This document shows positions 27,244 to 35,877 of a stretch of 64,000 nucleotides of DNA, piece after piece. Source of the DNA: Gilvibacter sediminis (GTDB taxonomy: Bacteria; Bacteroidota; Bacteroidia; Flavobacteriales; Flavobacteriaceae); assembly GCF_028561565.1 (NCBI RefSeq), contig NZ_JAQQTE010000022.1:276456-340455 (forward strand), read 5' to 3'. Under the pieces are notes generated by a model. That model was not told where the DNA came from. It saw only the letters and a list, made by a program, of their open reading frames with translations, and searched no databases. How positions within the stretch are numbered: the stretch's first letter is position 1; every line of letters begins with the position of its first letter. A program made the position numbers and the translations under genes.

Positions 27244-27416
27244 TTAGGTGGACATGGCCTTTGCTGGTTATGTTCTTAAAAGGGAATCTTGTGAAAGTCA
27301 AGAACTGTTCCCGCAACTGTAAGCGATGCCGTTGGCATTAGGAAGTTGTTAAAGCGCCACTGTTTCTCTAGAAATGGGAAGGCCAGCTTCCGCAGCAAGT
27401 CAGGAGACCTGCCTAA
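27244..27416 (+). promoter_or_regulatory. cobalamin (adenosylcobalamin-type) riboswitch
   Basis: P1 closes with TTAGG (27244-27248) and CCTAA (27412-27416). Core elements follow the cobalamin aptamer order: AAAAGGGAA, then GTGAAAGTCAAGAACTG, CCCGCAACTGTAAGC, a GATGCC/GGCATT side stem, the GCCACTG...TGGGAAGGC arm and the B12 box AAGTCAGGAGACCTGCC. It lies upstream of the TonB-dependent receptor gene. When bound to B12 it is expected to lower btuB expression. Confidence 0.93.
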
Positions 27417-27457
27417 AACGATCATTATTAGTTAAACTTTCGGGATAAAAGTTTTGC

Positions 27458-27488
27458 ATGCTGATTCAGTCCACAGAGGACTGAGCAT
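27458..27488 (+). promoter_or_regulatory. hairpin in the btuB leader (expression-platform candidate)
   Basis: A seven-pair stem TCAGTCC/GGACTGA (27466-27472 with 27478-27484) is extended by ATGC/GCAT across a four-base bulge. It lies between the aptamer and the btuB start, with no U tract, so it is not an intrinsic terminator. Confidence 0.45.
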
Positions 27489-27526
27489 ACTTGCCACATC
27501 TTTTATTCCAGTAAACATCTTTTAAA

Positions 27527-29455
27527 ATGAAGAAGATTCTTTGTATTACTGGAATGGTGTTGGGTTTTGCCACTGTCGGATTTTCACAGACCGATGGACG
27601 TGAGCAGGCCTTAGACACTGTTTTTTTAGATTCCAAAACACCTTTGACCTCTGCCAATAGCGGAAAGATCATCACCACGATCTCTGCGGAGCAGATCGCT
27701 CAAGAACCCAACAGTTCTGTAGCACAATTGCTCAATCGCGCGGCGGGGATTGAGATTAACGGAAGTCGTTCTAATGGAGGGCAGAACCTCGGTTATTTTG
27801 TTCGCGGCGGTAGAAACCGTCAGGTTGTTGTTTTGATCGATGGCGTTCAAGTGAACGATCCTTCGCAGATCGCCAATGATTTTGATCTGCGTTTGTTGCC
27901 TGCCTCGGCCTTTGAAAAAATTGAAGTGCTCAAAGGCGCTTCTAGTGTGCTTTACGGTTCAGGGGCTGCAACAGCAGTGATTTCCTTGACCAGTAAAAAG
28001 AATCATGACAAAGTATTTGGCGTGCAAGCCAGTACCAGCTTATCTACAGAAAACTCAAGTGAGAACACCGGTTTTGGAATTCAAACCTTCAATAATTCGG
28101 CGCGTTTAGGCGGATCTTATAAAGGTTGGTCGTACCAAATGCAGATTGATCATCAATCACGTACAGGACTTTCTGCGGTAGCTGCGCCAGAAGGGGAGCC
28201 AGCTTTTGAGAATGATCCATTCAATTCCTATTCTGCGACTGCAACTGTTGGTTATGCGTTTAATAATGGATTGAGTATTAGCAGAAGCTTTACTAATGCT
28301 CGTTTTAAAGCAGCCTTTGACAATTTTGACTATTCCGACGCAAATAATTTAAGCACGACCCAATTGGAACAGTTGCGTGGTAATTTGACCTACCGTTACC
28401 AAAAAGGACGTGTAGTGGTAAACGATGCCTACAGTTGGACAGAGCGCGATATTGAGTCTTCTTTTCCATCGCGTTTTGACAGCCGTTTCTTTGCCGTGGA
28501 TGGTTTTTGGAATCACCAGTGGAGTAAGCAATTTAGCACCGTGGTTGGGGTAAATGCGCAATTCAGTGATTTTAACAGCTTCTCCATTCCATTTGGACAG
28601 ACCGAGTTTAACCAAGACATCAACGACCAAACTGCAGACTTTGATATCATTGACCCTTATTTGAATGTGGTGTATCAAAGCGATTTTGGATTGAACCTGA
28701 ATGCGGGAGTGCGTTTAAATACACACAGCAATTATGACAACGCCGTAGTTTATCACATCAATCCTTCTTATAATACCCAGTTAGGAGATCTTAACGCCAA
28801 GGTTTTAGCGAGCTATAGCACTGCCTATATTACACCGAGTCTGTTCCAATTGTTTGATCCTAGCTTTGGAAATTTGGAGTTAGATCCTGAGAACAATCGC
28901 ACTATAGAAGCTGGTTTGGCTGTGGGGAAAGCAGAATCTTTCCAGGTGAGTGTTGTTTATTTTAACCGTTTGGAAGAAGACTTTATTGACTTTGTTACGG
29001 TAGATCCAGATCTTTTCATCTTCCAGTATCAAAACATTACGGAGGATTTCACGGCCAGTGGAATTGAAGTAGAGGGACAGTTCACAACAGGTCAATTCCG
29101 CTTTAACGCTAATTATACCTACACCAAACCAGACGAACGCTTCAACCTGCGTATTCCGGAGCACAAATTAAATGCGAATCTAAACTACCAATGGACACAG
29201 AAGTTCAACACTGGTTTGCAATATCAATACAACGCCGAACGTGAGGATGCCTTTTTCAATTCTGTGAGTTTTGAGAATGAGGCGGTAACCCTAGATGCCT
29301 TTGGAATCTTGGATTGGTACGGGCAATATCGCTTAAACGACGCTATTCAATTCACAGCACGCATAAACAACCTACTCAATGAAGAGTACGAGGAATTGTT
29401 TCGTTTTCAGACTTTGGGCAGAAACTTCAGCCTGGGAATGAATATTAACTTATAA
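27527..29455 (+). CDS. btuB: TonB-dependent outer membrane receptor for cobalamin
   Basis: A 642-residue outer membrane receptor with a signal peptide ending near VGFSQ. The plug domain covers about residues 40-160 (ISAEQIAQEPNSSVAQLLNRAAGIEI, FVRGGRNRQVVVLIDGVQV, EKIEVLKGASSVLYGSGAA). The rest is a 22-strand-type barrel ending in a C-terminal aromatic strand (FSLGMNINL). The size is close to E. coli BtuB, smaller than SusC-type receptors. A cobalamin riboswitch directly upstream makes B12 or a cobamide the substrate. It takes up ligand for the divergently encoded BtuFCD importer. Confidence 0.93.
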   Translation: MKKILCITGMVLGFATVGFSQTDGREQALDTVFLDSKTPLTSANSGKIITTISAEQIAQEPNSSVAQLLNRAAGIEINGSRSNGGQNLGYFVRGGRNRQVVVLIDGVQVNDPSQIANDFDLRLLPASAFEKIEVLKGASSVLYGSGAATAVISLTSKKNHDKVFGVQASTSLSTENSSENTGFGIQTFNNSARLGGSYKGWSYQMQIDHQSRTGLSAVAAPEGEPAFENDPFNSYSATATVGYAFNNGLSISRSFTNARFKAAFDNFDYSDANNLSTTQLEQLRGNLTYRYQKGRVVVNDAYSWTERDIESSFPSRFDSRFFAVDGFWNHQWSKQFSTVVGVNAQFSDFNSFSIPFGQTEFNQDINDQTADFDIIDPYLNVVYQSDFGLNLNAGVRLNTHSNYDNAVVYHINPSYNTQLGDLNAKVLASYSTAYITPSLFQLFDPSFGNLELDPENNRTIEAGLAVGKAESFQVSVVYFNRLEEDFIDFVTVDPDLFIFQYQNITEDFTASGIEVEGQFTTGQFRFNANYTYTKPDERFNLRIPEHKLNANLNYQWTQKFNTGLQYQYNAEREDAFFNSVSFENEAVTLDAFGILDWYGQYRLNDAIQFTARINNLLNEEYEELFRFQTLGRNFSLGMNINL

Positions 29456-29457
29456 GC

Positions 29458-30924
29458 CTATTTAAAGTTACCTGTGAATTTAGGTAAGGGAAGATCGTAG
29501 ATCATCTCATTAAAAAATGGCAACTGCTCTTTGCGGCCTGAGACTTCTTTAAGTTCTGGGCCGCTTGTTTTTGGCGCAGCGCCAAATCCGGCTCCGGTGA
29601 TCTGATTCAAGGCCTCTGCCAATAAAGGTTCGTTCACATCTCCTAAGGTCCCCAAATTGCTGTAATCTTCTCTCAGTTCCGTGTCTGGAACCAAGCCGTC
29701 AAAATAATCCGTTACGCCATCTGCATTGAGTGATTTTAGGATCAAAGGCTGCATGGCATAAGTGTGATCTGGATTTGCCCCCGTACGCCCAAAGTTCTCC
29801 GAGTCATATAGGGTAGTGGAGGCGGTAAACTTTCCAGTAGTGGTCCCGCCGATCTGAACCACATTGATCCACGGATCCAAGCCGTTGATCACCAATTCAC
29901 TGGCTGAGGCCGATCTGCGGGTGGTCAAAATATAAACGTTGGTCAAGTTCAAGCTGTTCAAGCTCGTTCCGTTACGGGTATCGTTTCTAAAGCGATTCAC
30001 CAAGCGCTCTGGGTCATTGGCTTCAAAGAAAGCTTGATTGTCATTGTTCCACTGTTCTGTGGTAAAGATCTCTCCGGTGAATTGCCCTGTGATCATGCTG
30101 GAAAGACTGATTGCACTTAGCACTGAACCTCCTGGGTTGTAGCGCAGGTCTAAAACCAGGTCAGTAATGCCATTGGCAGCAAACTGTCCAAAGGCATCAT
30201 TGAGTTGCTCATCAAAATTAGAAGTGAAGCCGTTGTACATCAAGTAGCCGATGTTCTGTCCACTTACATTTAAAGTCTCTGCTACTAGAATAGGGTTCTC
30301 CGTATATTCTGCCTTAGTGAGGGTTACTTCTTCTCCGGTTGGTGTAACCGTATCGCCATCAAAAGTGGCTAAACCAATGGTGTAAGTGTCGGCACTAAAA
30401 AGACCTCTAAAGTTATCGTTGTTGATCTGCTGCCCGTTGACGGTATTGAAGACTACACCGCGGGTCAAACCTTCTGCTTCTGCGCTAGTCCCTGGCAGCA
30501 CATAACGCACATAGCCAAAGATCTCAAATTCGCTATCTGGGTAGAAAACCAAACCGAACTCCATGCCGTTATTCTTGGTGATCCCTTGAAACTGCTGTTC
30601 TAAAGCGATATAATCATCCACTAAAAAGCTAAATCGATCTACAGTCCCAGGTTGAAATAACAGATCGTCAAAAATGGCTTCTGGACTTGGGTATGAGGCT
30701 GTAAAGGCTGATTTCTCTTCAACGGTTGCAAAACGATCGTTGGCCAGATTAGGCACATCATCCTTATAGAGATAAAAGGCATTGAGGCCATTCCAAATAA
30801 AGTCGTTTATGGTAAAGGCAACGTTTCCGTTAATATTGGTCAGGTTATCGTCTTGATCTTCAAAACAGGCAACGGTAGTAAATACCAAGAGCACCGCCGC
30901 GCTAAGTAGGGATAATTTTCGCAT
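29458..30924 (-). CDS. S41 family (C-terminal processing type) protease, lipoprotein
   Basis: A 488-residue protein. The start MRKLSLLSAAVLLVFTTVAC gives a lipobox with Cys20; an ATG 12 codons upstream is possible but would put extra residues before the signal. The order is an N-terminal helical part (NDFIWNGLNAFYLYKD), a PDZ-like domain (GTSAEAEGLTRGVVFNTVNGQ) and the S41 catalytic core with LVLDLRYNPGGSV. RRSASASELVINGL follows, where the Ser of SASE is the expected nucleophile. It probably acts in the periplasm or on the outer membrane. It is convergent with btuB, two bases apart. Confidence 0.88.
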   Translation of the reverse strand: MRKLSLLSAAVLLVFTTVACFEDQDDNLTNINGNVAFTINDFIWNGLNAFYLYKDDVPNLANDRFATVEEKSAFTASYPSPEAIFDDLLFQPGTVDRFSFLVDDYIALEQQFQGITKNNGMEFGLVFYPDSEFEIFGYVRYVLPGTSAEAEGLTRGVVFNTVNGQQINNDNFRGLFSADTYTIGLATFDGDTVTPTGEEVTLTKAEYTENPILVAETLNVSGQNIGYLMYNGFTSNFDEQLNDAFGQFAANGITDLVLDLRYNPGGSVLSAISLSSMITGQFTGEIFTTEQWNNDNQAFFEANDPERLVNRFRNDTRNGTSLNSLNLTNVYILTTRRSASASELVINGLDPWINVVQIGGTTTGKFTASTTLYDSENFGRTGANPDHTYAMQPLILKSLNADGVTDYFDGLVPDTELREDYSNLGTLGDVNEPLLAEALNQITGAGFGAAPKTSGPELKEVSGRKEQLPFFNEMIYDLPLPKFTGNFK

Positions 30925-31040
30925 AGCTTTTTTTAATAAAGGCAACATGAACTGTGCCATTTCCTATTGAGTCGATAAAACTTTTAGTTCCTTGCTAGAC
31001 AGGGCTAAAACACAGCTTCCTTGCGAATTTAAACTTTTTT

Positions 31041-31066
31041 TGTAACAAAAAATTGCCTGGTTCGTC
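31041..31066 (+). promoter_or_regulatory. candidate ECF-type promoter (TGTAAC-N16-CGTC)
   Basis: TGTAAC at 31041-31046 and CGTC at 31063-31066 are separated by 16 bases, resembling ECF promoters such as the SigW type TGAAAC-N16-CGTA. It lies 37 bases before the sigma factor start, the place expected for autoregulation. Confidence 0.5.
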
Positions 31067-31103
31067 CTAACTTCAGAAGCGCATAATTGCCAACCATCAG
31101 AAA

Positions 31104-31613
31104 ATGAAACAACAGGAGTTCTTAAACATAGTATTGCCCTTTAGGGATAAGATGTATCGTTTAGCGCGAAGAATCCTAGTTTCTTCTGATGAGGCAGAAG
31201 ATGCGGTTCAGGAAGTTCTTTTAAAGTTGTGGAAGGGAAAAGAACGCATGAGCAACTATAATAATCCAGAGGCTTTTGCGATGACCATGACCAAAAACTA
31301 TTGTTTGGACCGATTGAAATCCAAACAAGCCGGGCACTTGAAGATCGTGCACAGCAACTACCAATCACCTCACGCCAGATTGCAAGATCAGGTAGAGGCC
31401 AATGACGGAGTTCGCATGGTCTTTGAGATCATGGAAACCTTACCCGAGCAACAAAAGATGATTATTCAGCTGCGTGATGTAGAACAATATGAATTTGATG
31501 AGATCGCAGAAATATTAGGAATGAAACCCACTGCCATTCGTGTGGCCTTGAGCCGAGCGCGTAAAACAGTACGGGAAGCATTGATAAAAAAATACAATTA
31601 TGGAGTTAGCTAA
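31104..31613 (+). CDS. ECF RNA polymerase sigma factor
   Basis: A 169-residue sigma factor with region 2 (about 10-75: FRDKMYRLARRILVSSDEAEDAVQEVLLKLW) and region 4 (about 110-160: LPEQQKMIIQLRDVEQYEFDEIAEILGMKPTAIRVALSRARK). No other domains are seen, as is usual for ECF sigmas. The next gene overlaps it by 14 bases and looks like a membrane anti-sigma factor. Two DUF4252 genes complete the unit, an arrangement common in Flavobacteriia. A matching ECF-type promoter sits upstream. The inducing signal is unknown. Confidence 0.93.
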   Translation: MKQQEFLNIVLPFRDKMYRLARRILVSSDEAEDAVQEVLLKLWKGKERMSNYNNPEAFAMTMTKNYCLDRLKSKQAGHLKIVHSNYQSPHARLQDQVEANDGVRMVFEIMETLPEQQKMIIQLRDVEQYEFDEIAEILGMKPTAIRVALSRARKTVREALIKKYNYGVS

Positions 31614-32046
31614 GATAGAATCCCTATTGGAGCAGTATTTTGAGGGAAACACCACCCTAGAGCAAGAAGCTCAATTACAGCAGTACTTTGCTACTGCAGA
31701 CCTGCCGGACCATTTGGCCCCGTACAAAGACCTCTTTGCAGGCTTTGGGTATATGCGTCAGCAGAAATCAGAAACAGAATTCGTGGTGCCACAAGTCAAA
31801 AGACGCAATCCAATTTGGGGTTATGCCGCCGCAGCACTAATTGGAGTGTTATTGAGTGTTGGAGTCTTTATGAACAACAACGCAGACGACGCACCGACCT
31901 TGACCGCCGAACAACAAGAGGCTTTGGAAGCCTTTGAAGAAGCTAAGAAGGCCTTGCAAATGTTGTCTGGGAATCTCAATGACGGAATTGAGGGGATGGC
32001 CTACCTGAATGAATTTGACAAGGCCGCAGAACAGATTTTTAAGTAA
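31600..32046 (+). CDS. putative anti-sigma factor, single-pass membrane protein
   Basis: A 148-residue protein with a cytoplasmic N-terminal part (about 1-68, MELAKIESLLEQYFEGNTTLEQEAQL). One transmembrane helix (about 74-92, GYAAAALIGVLLSVGVFM) and a short Glu/Ala-rich outer part follow. The N-terminal LLEQYFEGNTT resembles the start of many Bacteroidota anti-sigma proteins. There is no zinc-binding HxxxCxxC motif. The 14-base overlap with the sigma gene supports stoichiometric coupled synthesis. The anti-sigma role is inferred from position and topology. Confidence 0.75.
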   Translation: MELAKIESLLEQYFEGNTTLEQEAQLQQYFATADLPDHLAPYKDLFAGFGYMRQQKSETEFVVPQVKRRNPIWGYAAAALIGVLLSVGVFMNNNADDAPTLTAEQQEALEAFEEAKKALQMLSGNLNDGIEGMAYLNEFDKAAEQIFK

Positions 32047-32175
32047 GATTAATCAATCAAAAAACAACGTATGAATTGAGCGTAGTTTTCTTTGGAAGAC
32101 TATGTCAAAACAAGACGGAACCAGATAAAGTGTTGAAGGAACCGCTTGTTTAACCTAAATCACAAATTAAGAAAG

Positions 32176-32709
32176 ATGAAACGAGTTATAATTTTAGTAA
32201 TGGCATTTGTAGTAACGGCAACCGGATTTGCTCAAGATGTTTTTGACAAATACGAGACCAACGGAAAAGTAACTTCCTTTGTTGCTACCGCCAAGATGTT
32301 TAAGTTGATCAGAGATATCGACTTTGAAACCGATGATCCAGAAGCGCAAGCTTACAAAGACCTTATTGACAATATTGACAATATCCGTGTTTTTGTAACA
32401 GAAGATGAAGCCACCCGTAACGATATGAACACAACGGTGACTAATTACCTAAAGAGCAATTCCAAACTGGAAGAGTTGATGCGCGTAAGCAGTGACGGAA
32501 AGCGTGTTCGTTTTTATTCTCAAGACGGAGAGAGTGAAGGTTTTGTAAAAGAACTTCTCATGCACGTTACCGGTGATATTGACGGCAAGCAAATGTCCGT
32601 GATCATGAGCCTTACTGGAGATTTGAACTTGAGTCAGATCTCGCAACTCACTAAAGATTTAAAGTTGCCAGGTAGCGAAGAGCTCAAGAACATCGATAAC
32701 AAAAACTAA
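32176..32709 (+). CDS. DUF4252 exported protein
   Basis: A 177-residue protein with signal peptide MKRVIILVMAFVVTATGFAQ and a mature DUF4252 domain (VFDKYETNGKVTSFVATAKMFKLI through VIMSLTGDLNLSQISQL). The start ATG is chosen because the upstream in-frame extension is polar and precedes the signal. There is no lipobox, so it is periplasmic. DUF4252 proteins are typical last genes of flavobacterial ECF operons and are presumably part of the envelope response, but no activity is known. A 129-base gap before it contains no second ECF-type promoter that I can see. A second DUF4252 gene follows five bases later. Confidence 0.82.
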   Translation: MKRVIILVMAFVVTATGFAQDVFDKYETNGKVTSFVATAKMFKLIRDIDFETDDPEAQAYKDLIDNIDNIRVFVTEDEATRNDMNTTVTNYLKSNSKLEELMRVSSDGKRVRFYSQDGESEGFVKELLMHVTGDIDGKQMSVIMSLTGDLNLSQISQLTKDLKLPGSEELKNIDNKN

Positions 32710-32714
32710 CCCTA

Positions 32715-33368
32715 TTGAAACATTTATTAGCATTATTTAGCTTAAGTATTCTCCTCGCTGCAACCTTAGTAAGTTGCAACGAGGAGCCTACTTTACAGTC
32801 CTACTTTGTAGACAAACAAGAAGACAGCCGTTTTGTGAAATTTGATCTGCCTTCCAGCCTGATCACAGAAGACAGCGATCTGCTCAACGCAGAACAAAAA
32901 GAAGTGATGCAGTCTGTGCGTAAGCTGAACATTATGGCTTATCCTATTAAAGAAGGAGATTCTTTGAAGGCAGAGTATCAGATCGAAAAGCAAAACGTGA
33001 TTGATATCTTGGCTAGAGAACAGTATCAGACCTTGATCAGTTTTGGTTCTCCAACCCAAGGTGCTTCTTTGAAGTTTGTTGGTGAGACGGACGCCATTGA
33101 CGAATTGGTGATCTTTGCCAGCGATGAAGAACGCGGTTTTGCAATCTTTAGACTGACTGGGAACGATATGGATCCGGAGAAGTTTGTCAATATGATGCGT
33201 TCCATAGAAACCGGAGATCTAGATGTGAGCCAAATGAACGGATTGGGACAACTCTTTGATACCAGTGAAGAAGACTATGACGATTCTTGGGAAGACCAAG
33301 AAGGTTGGGTAGACGACGAGCAAAATCAAACCCAATTGGATTCCATCATCGACGAGATCGAGGACTAA
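32715..33368 (+). CDS. DUF4252 lipoprotein with acidic tail
   Basis: A 217-residue lipoprotein that starts at TTG (MKHLLALFSLSILLAATLVSC, Cys21); no ATG is available before the lipobox. The DUF4252 core is VRKLNIMAYPIKEGDS through FAIFRLTGNDMDPEKFVNMM. The last ~40 residues are strongly acidic (DTSEEDYDDSWEDQEGW), probably unstructured and perhaps metal- or protein-binding. It is the fourth gene of the ECF sigma operon and a diverged paralogue of the gene before it: one form is soluble, the other membrane-anchored. Confidence 0.82.
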   Translation: MKHLLALFSLSILLAATLVSCNEEPTLQSYFVDKQEDSRFVKFDLPSSLITEDSDLLNAEQKEVMQSVRKLNIMAYPIKEGDSLKAEYQIEKQNVIDILAREQYQTLISFGSPTQGASLKFVGETDAIDELVIFASDEERGFAIFRLTGNDMDPEKFVNMMRSIETGDLDVSQMNGLGQLFDTSEEDYDDSWEDQEGWVDDEQNQTQLDSIIDEIED

Positions 33369-33392
33369 GCAAGATTAAAACATTATGGGATA

Positions 33393-34736
33393 TTAAATCC
33401 CCGTATAGGATGCTGGTGTAATAGCCAGCATTTCTTGTTTTAAGGCGTCAGATACATCCAAAGATTTAATAAAAGCGGCCATGGTCTGCTGGGTAATGGC
33501 TTCATTGGTCCGCGTAAGTCCTTTTAAGGCCTCATACGGATTTGGGTAGGCTTCGCGACGCAGAATCGTCTGAACCGCCTCAGCAACTACTGCCCAATTG
33601 TTTTCAAGATCATCAGCGAGGGCTTGCTCATTCAATAATAGTTTGCCCAAACCTTTGAGCGTGGCTTGCATGGCAATTACCGTATGCGCTAACGGCACTC
33701 CGATATTTCGCATCACCGTAGAATCCGTGAGGTCACGTTGCAATCGGCTTACAGGAAGCTTTGCAGCCAAATGTTCAAACAAGGCATTGGCAATTCCCAA
33801 ATTCCCTTCTGAATTCTCGAAGTCAATAGGGTTCACTTTATGTGGCATAGCCGATGAACCTACTTCACCTTTTTTGATCTTCTGCTTGAAGTAATCCATA
33901 GAGATGTACGTCCAAAAATCACGATCCATATCCAGGATGATCGTATTGATGCGCTTTAGGCCATCAAATAGTGCAGCCATGTGGTCGTAATGCTCAATTT
34001 GTGTGGTTGGGAAGGAGTGGTGAAGTCCGAGTTTTTCCTGCACGAAATCCGTAGCAAAACCTTTCCAATCAATTTGTGGATAGGCCACTTGATGTGCGTT
34101 GAAGTTACCCGTAGCTCCTCCAAACTTAGCAGCACTTTTTACATCATTCAAAAGGTCTAATTGCTCCTTTAAACGAACCACATAAACATCGATCTCTTTC
34201 CCCAAACGGGTAGGAGAGGCCGGTTGTCCGTGCGTACGCGCTAACATAGGAATGTCCTTCCAGGCTTCAACAAGACTTTCTAATTTCTGGATCAGCTCTA
34301 AAAAGACAGGAATGTATACATCATTTACAGCTTCTTTTAAAGACAAAGGCACTGCCGTGTTGTTGATGTCTTGAGAGGTGAGTCCAAAGTGAATGAATTC
34401 CTTTTGAGCGCCAATTCCCAAACGATCAAATCCTTCTTTGATGAAATACTCCACGGCTTTTACATCGTGGTTGGTAACCCCTTCAATTTCTTTGACGCGC
34501 TGGGCGTCTTCTGAACTGAAGTCGGTATAGATCTTTCGCAGAGCATCGAATTGGCTGTGGTCAAAATCAGCGAGCTGAGGCAAGGGCAATTCACACAAGG
34601 CAATGAAGTATTCCACTTCTACCTGAATGCGGTATTTGATCAAGGCTTCTTCCGAAAAATAATCGGCTAAGGCACTTGTTTTACTCGCGTAGCGTCCATC
34701 AATGGGTGAAATTGCACGAAGGGCCGTATTGCTCAT
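33393..34736 (-). CDS. purB: adenylosuccinate lyase
   Basis: A 447-residue member of the fumarase/aspartase superfamily that cleaves SAICAR and adenylosuccinate in purine synthesis. It has LTSQDINNTAVPLSLKEA (119-136), the general-acid region ARTHGQPASPT around His169 and the superfamily signature GSSAMPHKVNP (293-303) on the flexible catalytic loop. The N-terminus (LRAISPIDGRYASKT) is typical of the E. coli-like PurB subgroup. The gene after the preceding HEAT-like protein is spaced by 48 bases. A near-consensus box TATCTTAG lies 24 bases upstream. Confidence 0.97.
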   Translation of the reverse strand: MSNTALRAISPIDGRYASKTSALADYFSEEALIKYRIQVEVEYFIALCELPLPQLADFDHSQFDALRKIYTDFSSEDAQRVKEIEGVTNHDVKAVEYFIKEGFDRLGIGAQKEFIHFGLTSQDINNTAVPLSLKEAVNDVYIPVFLELIQKLESLVEAWKDIPMLARTHGQPASPTRLGKEIDVYVVRLKEQLDLLNDVKSAAKFGGATGNFNAHQVAYPQIDWKGFATDFVQEKLGLHHSFPTTQIEHYDHMAALFDGLKRINTIILDMDRDFWTYISMDYFKQKIKKGEVGSSAMPHKVNPIDFENSEGNLGIANALFEHLAAKLPVSRLQRDLTDSTVMRNIGVPLAHTVIAMQATLKGLGKLLLNEQALADDLENNWAVVAEAVQTILRREAYPNPYEALKGLTRTNEAITQQTMAAFIKSLDVSDALKQEMLAITPASYTGI

Positions 34737-34784
34737 CTTGGCTGATTTTTAAGAAAGGGCTAAGATACGTTTTAAAACGAAATT

Positions 34785-35405
34785 TTAAGGGGTCTTTCCA
34801 GCCTGAAATTTCTCGATCTTGGCCAAAAAGGTTCGGGTGCGGGCTTTGTAGCCTGCGGAGTGTTTGGCGTAACCTTCTTGCAGGATCATTTGTAGCTCTG
34901 GGTGGACCCAATCGAACTCAGTTCCCAAATAATACAAACTTTGGATGCTATAGGCCTTGCAAGCTACCTTTTCTTCATTGATGACCCAGTCAAAACAAGC
35001 TGCAGTCAAGGCTTCCCGATGTTCTCGATTTAAAGAAGATCGCACGGCGTCATTAATATCTTTGTAGTATGCCAGACAAAGCAGTTCTGTGATCTTGGCA
35101 AAAGGTCTTTTAGCTTGATCTTTTTTGAGCTCGGGAACAATAGTACAGTACAGATCCAAATGCGGCAGTAAGAGTTCCATACGCGCCTTACAGACAAATT
35201 CCAATACCCAGGCAGCCTTGTGAGAACGATCGGTTGACTCGTCTGCACAGAATTTCAAGAGGTCCTCAAAGGAGTCTGGATTTTTCAGGACCCAATCTGC
35301 CGCCTGCTGCCTACTAGCTCGGTAGGCCTTAGCGTAATTTAACGTTTCTTCAAGAGCTTCTCGCGACAATTTGTTATACTTTGATCGTTCAACTAACTGG
35401 GACAT
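34785..35405 (-). CDS. all-helical protein, HEAT/ARM-like, unknown function
   Basis: A 206-residue soluble protein composed of helix pairs (AADWVLKNPDSFEDLLKFC, SHKAAWVLEFVCKARMELLLPHLDLY, REALTAACFDWVINEEKVACKAYSIQSLYYLG) that look like HEAT or ARM repeats. Homologues beside purB in flavobacteria are sometimes labelled adenylosuccinate lyase, but there is no lyase motif here. The start ATG overlaps that of the divergent haem-binding protein gene: both use a single CATG. A GTG eight codons upstream is an alternative. Its place before purB suggests co-transcription, not a purine function. Confidence 0.72.
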   Translation of the reverse strand: MSQLVERSKYNKLSREALEETLNYAKAYRASRQQAADWVLKNPDSFEDLLKFCADESTDRSHKAAWVLEFVCKARMELLLPHLDLYCTIVPELKKDQAKRPFAKITELLCLAYYKDINDAVRSSLNREHREALTAACFDWVINEEKVACKAYSIQSLYYLGTEFDWVHPELQMILQEGYAKHSAGYKARTRTFLAKIEKFQAGKTP

Positions 35406-35877
35406 GAAGATACTTAAAAAAGTCCTCACCTTGGCTTTGGTAGCCTTTGTGGTGATGCAGTTCTTTCGCGTAGAGAAGAACGAGGCACAAGGAGATTATT
35501 TAGAAGCATTTGTTGCAGAGACCAATCCGCCTACTGAAGTCATGGAAACGCTTAAAACGGCCTGTTTGGATTGTCACAGTAATAATACGCGTTACCCTTG
35601 GTACGCTGAGATCGCTCCGATCTCCTTTTGGTTGGATGATCACATTCGTCACGGCAAAGGCGAACTAAACTTCTCGGAATGGGGAAGCTATGCTAAAGGC
35701 CGTAAAGATCATAAGATGCAAGAGATCATTGAGCAGGTAGAGAACCGTTGGATGCCCATGACCTCTTACACCAAGGTGCATAAAGATGCTATTTTGACTG
35801 AGGAGCAGATCACAAGTATAGTGTCTTGGGCCGGGCAATATCGGGCTCTGATCAACTTAGGAGATCGACCACAGTAG
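35404..35877 (+). CDS. haem-binding domain (cytochrome c-like) protein
   Basis: A 157-residue protein with an N-terminal signal/anchor (MKILKKVLTLALVAFVVMQFF). A single CxxCH haem-attachment motif (CLDCHSNNTRYPWY at about residue 47) follows, then SFWLDDHIRHGKGELNFSEW and WMPMTSY. This is the Haem_bd (PF14376-like) pattern, in which a distal Met could serve as the sixth ligand. It probably faces the periplasm. It is divergent from the helical protein gene, with shared CATG start codons, and overlaps the convergent sirtuin gene by 26 bases. Confidence 0.88.
   Translation: MKILKKVLTLALVAFVVMQFFRVEKNEAQGDYLEAFVAETNPPTEVMETLKTACLDCHSNNTRYPWYAEIAPISFWLDDHIRHGKGELNFSEWGSYAKGRKDHKMQEIIEQVENRWMPMTSYTKVHKDAILTEEQITSIVSWAGQYRALINLGDRPQ

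Noticed and set aside
27176-27316. N-terminal extension of the btuF frame
   Set aside because: The extension is not signal-like and would place a lipobox at residue 64. The ATG at 27175 gives a normal lipoprotein signal.
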